Shown here one piece after another: positions 59,740 to 64,000 of a stretch of 64,000 nt of DNA; position 1 is the first letter of the stretch; every line of letters begins with the position of its first letter. A program made the translations under genes and the position numbers. The stretch is from Symbiodinium natans (lineage: Eukaryota > Sar > Dinophyceae > Suessiales > Symbiodiniaceae): contig CAJNDS010002341.1 of assembly GCA_905221605.1 (NCBI GenBank), positions 1-64,000 of the forward strand, written 5' to 3'. The notes beneath the pieces were generated by a model. It was not told the origin of the DNA. It saw only the letters and a program-made list of their open reading frames with translations, and did no database searches.

Positions 59740-59832
59740 TCCGGCGAGGCCGAAGGAGGGCGAAGGAGGCCGAACGAGGCCGAAGGAGGCCGAACGAGGC
59801 CGAAGGAGGGCGAAGCTTAGGAGGGCGAAGGA
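59740..59832. repeat. 9-base tandem repeat 'gaggccgaa/gagggcgaa'
   Basis: About ten units with C/G and G/C alternation. The unit is a multiple of three, so the frame stays open (Arg/Pro/Lys/Glu/Gly peptide), but there is no other sign of coding. Confidence 0.9.
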
Positions 59833-60624
59833 GTCGTGGGAAGGCGTGGGCGCTTCTCAGGCATCCACTTTTCTCATATCCAGCTCCGAAACCTCCTGTT
59901 GTACCTTAAGCCAGCCATCCTCCTCGCCTGGGCCTCCTGGCCACGATTCAGAGCAATCCTGGAGTGCCAGAGAATCCAGAGAATCCTGCAAAGACTGCCG
60001 CCGAATCAATTTGGCTCCTTATGTTCCTGAGTTTCACCCTGAGTTTGTTCATGATTGTGTTGTGGTCACGGGCATCGCAGGCCCTGACTGTGAGGATGCG
60101 CTGCCTTACAACTGGCCATTGCAAGACTCCACCAGGCTCCTCAGCAGCTGGCTGCTTCGGAATGGCAGGCCTGGGATTGCTTAATCAAGCAAAGGCACTG
60201 AATCCCATCACAGCTTACATTAGCCAATCTGATGCGACTGGTACGAGTAAGGTCCTGTCGGTGGAGCTGCTGGCGCTACCCGTGGGACCTGAGAGGAGAC
60301 TTGCAAGCATAGTTGCGCCAAGACTCGGGTGTGGTCCGGTCAAACTTGTGCATGTTGCATGGCCTTGCATGGAAAGAATCCAGCAGCACAAGAGTCGAAT
60401 TCAGAATAGGCCGGAACATCTCCGAGTGCCAGCTGAACAGGACCCTCCTTCAACATGTTCAAACATATTATAACATATTGGCGCAAGGACACAGCTTGAC
60501 ACGTATTGACACCTCGAGCACTTTCGCAATATCTTGTAGCATGTCAGGCCATGTCAAGCCTGCAGTCGTGGCCGGCACGCTCGCGCCAGCCTCGGCCAAA
60601 GAAGAGCCGCGAGCGTGTCGAGTC

Positions 60625-60704
60625 ATGAAGGGCTGAAGGGCTGAAGGGCTGAAGGGCTGAAGGGCTGAAGGGCTGAAGGGCTGAAGGGCTGAAGGTTCAG
60701 TAGT
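60625..60704. repeat. 8-base tandem repeat 'gaagggct', about 9 copies
   Basis: Near-perfect head-to-tail copies. Confidence 0.95.
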
Positions 60705-60967
60705 TTGGAGATGTTGGGAGCCTCGGATCTTCTTCTCTGCCGTAAATCAATGGAACGGCGTCCGCTTTTTGATGACGCATGGGCCTGCACGAGCAACGGC
60801 CGTTGCTGTTTGTGTTGTGTACTTAAACCCTGCGGCACGTTCAGGCCAATCATGTATATTATCTCTTGTGAGCACCTCAAGCCTTAAGATACCCCAGACC
60901 TAGCCTCCAAGATCCGGATAATGATACGGCAAAGACATGTAAAAACCATGAAGCAAACTAAAACGCC

Positions 60968-60990
60968 TAACCTCCCCCCCCCCCCCCCCC
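60968..60990. repeat. Poly-C run
   Basis: About 20 C. 60.9-62.7 kb otherwise shows only short frames on both strands without motifs. Confidence 0.9.
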
Positions 60991-62697
60991 CGGTATAGTA
61001 CACCCCAACAAGCACATACTCCAAATCTGGGGCGCATTCCCGATGAGCTTCTCCACGCCTCTTCGGCAGGGAACGGCGATTGCGAGTGTGCTGGGTTTGT
61101 ATGATGGTTTCTGGCGCTTAGCCTGCTTAGCCTTGGCATTCATGCGCATTAGTGGGCTCAGTGTCCGTTCGTGCCGTGCGATTTCAAGGTCTAGCTTTGT
61201 GTTTACGGTTTTATTGGCACACTGCTACCACCCACGGATCAGGGGGCCGCAAAGGGCCTTTTCCGAGCGAGGAGTCCTCTTCCGACGCAGGGGCTGGCCT
61301 GGAGCATGGCGTCCACACTTTACAGAATCATTCCAATCAAATCCAAAAATCTAAGTGAATTAGCACTGCCAGCCTCTTTGTGCGACCCCTGTGCCTCGTT
61401 GTGCGACCCCTGTGCATGAAAGGAGATGAAGGAAGCATAGTAGTGCCAAAAAGTGGTGCAAGCAAATAACAGCGAAGTGGAGACTTCGTGCCTTGCAGTT
61501 GTACGCCTAGGACTCTTGGGGGTGCCTGGGTAACCGGGACGTCTGAAGCTTGGGTCTGCTTCGCCCGTGCAACGCGCAGCATTGCAGCAAAGCCCCTGGC
61601 CGCCCTGGCCTGCAAGCACTCCAGAAGGCACCTTATAAGCAATCTCTCTCCAAAAGTGGAACGGCAGAAAAAAAGAAAGAAGTGGGCCCGTGTGTTCAGA
61701 CTCTTTGACGGTGCGCTCGCTACTTGGGACTACTTGGGACCGCACGAAACCGGGCTCCAGCTTCAGCAGCCGCTGCAGCCTCCAAGTGGAGAGATGTGCT
61801 CTGTTTTGCTTGTGCAAGAATTACCACTTTTAACTGTGAGATCGTCTTACACACACAGAGACATTTTACACACTTACACTCTTTGCTATTAAGCACACGT
61901 TTTTTCTCTCTGCATTCTGGTCTTGATTTTGTTGGCACCTCGTCACAACTTGCCACATCACGGTCACGGCATGCACTAAGCTGTCAACTCGTTGGACCAC
62001 GGCTTGTGCTTCAAACCCAGTGCCTGCCGAACGCTCGGACGAACTGACACTAGGTGATGCATTACGCCCCTTTCCAGCACTCCGTCTAGTTCGCGCTTCC
62101 CAGGCCACACAAGCTCACCGTGTCCCCTAGATCCTCCGGTCCCTGCTGTGAACCACGAAGCATCACGAAGCGGCCTCGCAAGATGCCTCGGGCAACCACA
62201 CGATGTTCAAGTCCTGCGCGCTTCGAAGCTTCTCTTGAGGATCCCTGCTGCCACTTGACACAAACGCGCCCTTGCCATCCCTTGCTTACATCGTTCTCAC
62301 TCGTTCTAGCATATCCCAGCCAGGTTTTGTTCAGAAGCCTCCCTGAAAAAATTGCAATAAACGCAAATGAGGCTCATATAGAACTACTTCAGGTGTTTGG
62401 AGCACCTGCTCTTGTGCTCGCACTGCAGTATCCACAGCCCGGTCCGAGAATGCGTTCTGAAACGCAGGGGCGCGTAACGTGTACATGCACCGCGGCCGTG
62501 TTCACGTCGCGAAAACAACCCGGTCCACAACAGCTGTAAAGGTTCCTGATCCTGGTAAAGAGCGACCCAAGGTACGGCAAGCAATCTGCCTCGCATGCTA
62601 ATGCCAGGGAGGTTTGGAGCGGAGTTCAAGACATGGTGAAAGTCACTGAAAGCCTCTGCCTTCACCAGATTTGCGGAGTAGGGCACTGCCTTCCGTG

Positions 62698-62977
62698 CAA
62701 CCTCTGAGCAGAATCAATCCCACTACCACATCCACTACTTTGCCACGGCCCTCTACGCTGCGCAGGCCAACTCTTCACTGAGTAGAGAGCCATGGATGAT
62801 GCCTCTCTGGAGGGAGACCGGAGCCTGTCTAGCGAATCAGGTCCATGCAGTTGAAAGCTACTGGTATCAAGCTCTCTTTGACATGCGACACCCCCATGGC
62901 ACGTTACAGGGGCCTTTGCAGATTGCCGCCGCAATACTGCCCAGACCGCACCTTCTAGCAGGCGAGTCCTGAAGTGA
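62698..62977 (+). CDS. Unknown protein, terminal exon
   Basis: Plus-strand frame without an early ATG reads QNQSHYHIHYFATALYAAQA, REPWMMPLWRETGACLANQV, ESYWYQALFDMRHPHGTLQG, LQIAAAILPRPHLLAGES, then TGA at 62,975. The aromatic, balanced composition over about 90 residues is convincingly protein-like. No family is recognised and the upstream exon is not placed. Confidence 0.4.
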
Positions 62978-63077
62978 GTCACATGCACATATTATGCACG
63001 TGAACAGCAACTCTTCAATCCATCTCGAGTTGAGAATGTGAGAATGGACCATGTGTCCCCAAAGACATGGAGAACCA

Positions 63078-63101
63078 GCACACACACACACACACACATG
63101 C
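63078..63101. repeat. (CA)n microsatellite
   Basis: About ten CA units. Confidence 0.9.
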
Positions 63102-63179
63102 GCGGGAAAACAATCCTGCCAAACGTATCCGAGGATATCGGACATACACGGCCTCTAACTAAGAAGCATTCACAAAACA

Positions 63180-63416
63180 ATGAAGAAGTCGACTCTTGGC
63201 AGTTTGCAAAAACAGGAGTTTTTTGTCAGAGTCAGCCGCAATCGCGGAAAGCCAACTGAGTGCTTTCAAGCGCTTTCACAGGCCGGTCGGCGAGATCTTG
63301 CCACTTGGGATGCTGAAGACCCCCGCGTTTTCGCACGGTTCGGTGTGGCTTGTGCGAGCATCAACACTGCTGTCAAATTAAGTTCAACCCTTGGGAGAAC
63401 ATGGAACGCGCAGTAG
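63180..63416 (+). CDS. Possible unknown protein segment
   Basis: ATG-started plus-strand frame of 78 codons (GRRDLATWDAEDPRVFARFG, VACASINTAVKLSSTLGRTW) ending TAG. It could continue the gene at 62.7-62.97 kb only with another exon. No domain; 63.4-64 kb shows nothing further. Confidence 0.25.
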   Translation: MKKSTLGSLQKQEFFVRVSRNRGKPTECFQALSQAGRRDLATWDAEDPRVFARFGVACASINTAVKLSSTLGRTWNAQ

Positions 63417-64000
63417 CTGCAACTGCATGTGAAGCACATTCTCTTTCAAAACCCAAAACGCAAACACACTATGCGCACACCATGAGGTTGAGAATTGGCC
63501 AAGAACCTTTTCTGGTCTATCAGCATGACAAGGTCTTTCAAGGAGAGCATCGCCTCCCCTGCGGCGGCAAAGCAGAAGGATGACCAAGCTGTTCCCCAGA
63601 GCAGTCTTAACAGCACCCAAGCAGCTCGGTTCACTACATTGCAATCACATAGTGAGCAAAAAGGTGTCGGCCTGCCAGCTGGTCGCTGAGGCTCTTTGTA
63701 AACTTTAAGCCTGCAATTCTGCGAGTTCACATAAGTTCACGGAAATAATTGCTTCCCTGTGCTTCAAAGTTGATAAGCTGTTGCTGGCGGAGGAGGCCCA
63801 TGGCGATCCATGGCATCCTCGATGTCCCATCGGCTCTGTTTCTCATTGCCGGAAAGTGAACAGCGAGTCGCACCGGTGAATACGTATAGCTGCTACCAGG
63901 CCAGCCCAAAGCATGCGCACCGTTCAAGCTGGTGAGACTTCAATGTCCGAACAAGTCCAAACTGTCTCCAACATTCCCCCCTTCTGCAGACCTCCGCATG

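Noticed and set aside
1-64000. tRNA, rRNA, CRISPR arrays, transposons, reverse transcriptase, spliced-leader relics
   Set aside because: Looked for by eye on both strands and not found; a tool-based scan could still reveal degenerate copies.

Overview
The window looks like nuclear genomic DNA from a dinoflagellate. Genes are broken into many very short exons (about 20-100 bases). Introns inferred from protein alignment use GT, GC and GA donors with AG|G acceptors. Recognisable protein families are dinoflagellate-like: a hybrid NRPS/PKS, a dinoflagellate-style ketosynthase and a CCCH zinc finger. The intergenic DNA is full of homopolymer C/G runs, microsatellites and TTTAGGG-like interstitial repeats. 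There is no long uninterrupted ORF, no bacterial operon layout, and I saw no tRNA, rRNA, CRISPR array or transposase. All exon joins are my own readings from motif alignment and splice dinucleotides; no search or alignment tool was run.

Layout. 1-4.4 kb is repeat-rich DNA with no firm gene. About 4.5-20.9 kb on the minus strand is one large candidate gene for a hybrid assembly-line enzyme, read right to left: adenylation domain (A, 20.85-15.2 kb), carrier domain (T, 15.0-14.3 kb), ketosynthase (KS, 13.84-10.3 kb), an acyltransferase-like region (AT, 10.2-9.95 kb), unidentified exons, then a thioesterase (TE, 6.26-4.5 kb). A-T-KS-TE recalls the BurA-like NRPS/PKS type known from Burkholderia and reported from dinoflagellates. 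21.7-24 kb carries plus-strand exons of an unknown serine-rich protein, divergent from the synthase. 26-34.5 kb holds several unknown minus-strand genes, including a duplicated exon pair (27.8 and 29.9 kb), and an intact 283-residue CCCH zinc-finger protein (33.58-34.43 kb). 34.5-38 kb is repeats and low-complexity DNA. 38-51.7 kb carries mostly minus-strand exons: an unknown gene at 38.4-40.2 kb, a cysteine-rich protein at 43 kb, a 3'-5' exonuclease at 44.5 kb, and a charged coiled-coil protein at 47.8-50.2 kb. About 52-57.7 kb on the minus strand is a second PKS gene whose ketosynthase has nearly all motifs, apparently with a reading-frame anomaly at the catalytic HGTGT motif. 58-64 kb has a few plus-strand exons and repeats.

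Biological reading. The two PKS genes on the same strand are the notable content. The first could load an acid through its A domain onto T, extend it once with KS, and release it with TE. The AT-like segment lacks the normal GQG signature and I did not find its serine motif, so the extender unit may be supplied by a separate enzyme. Product and substrate cannot be read from the sequence.
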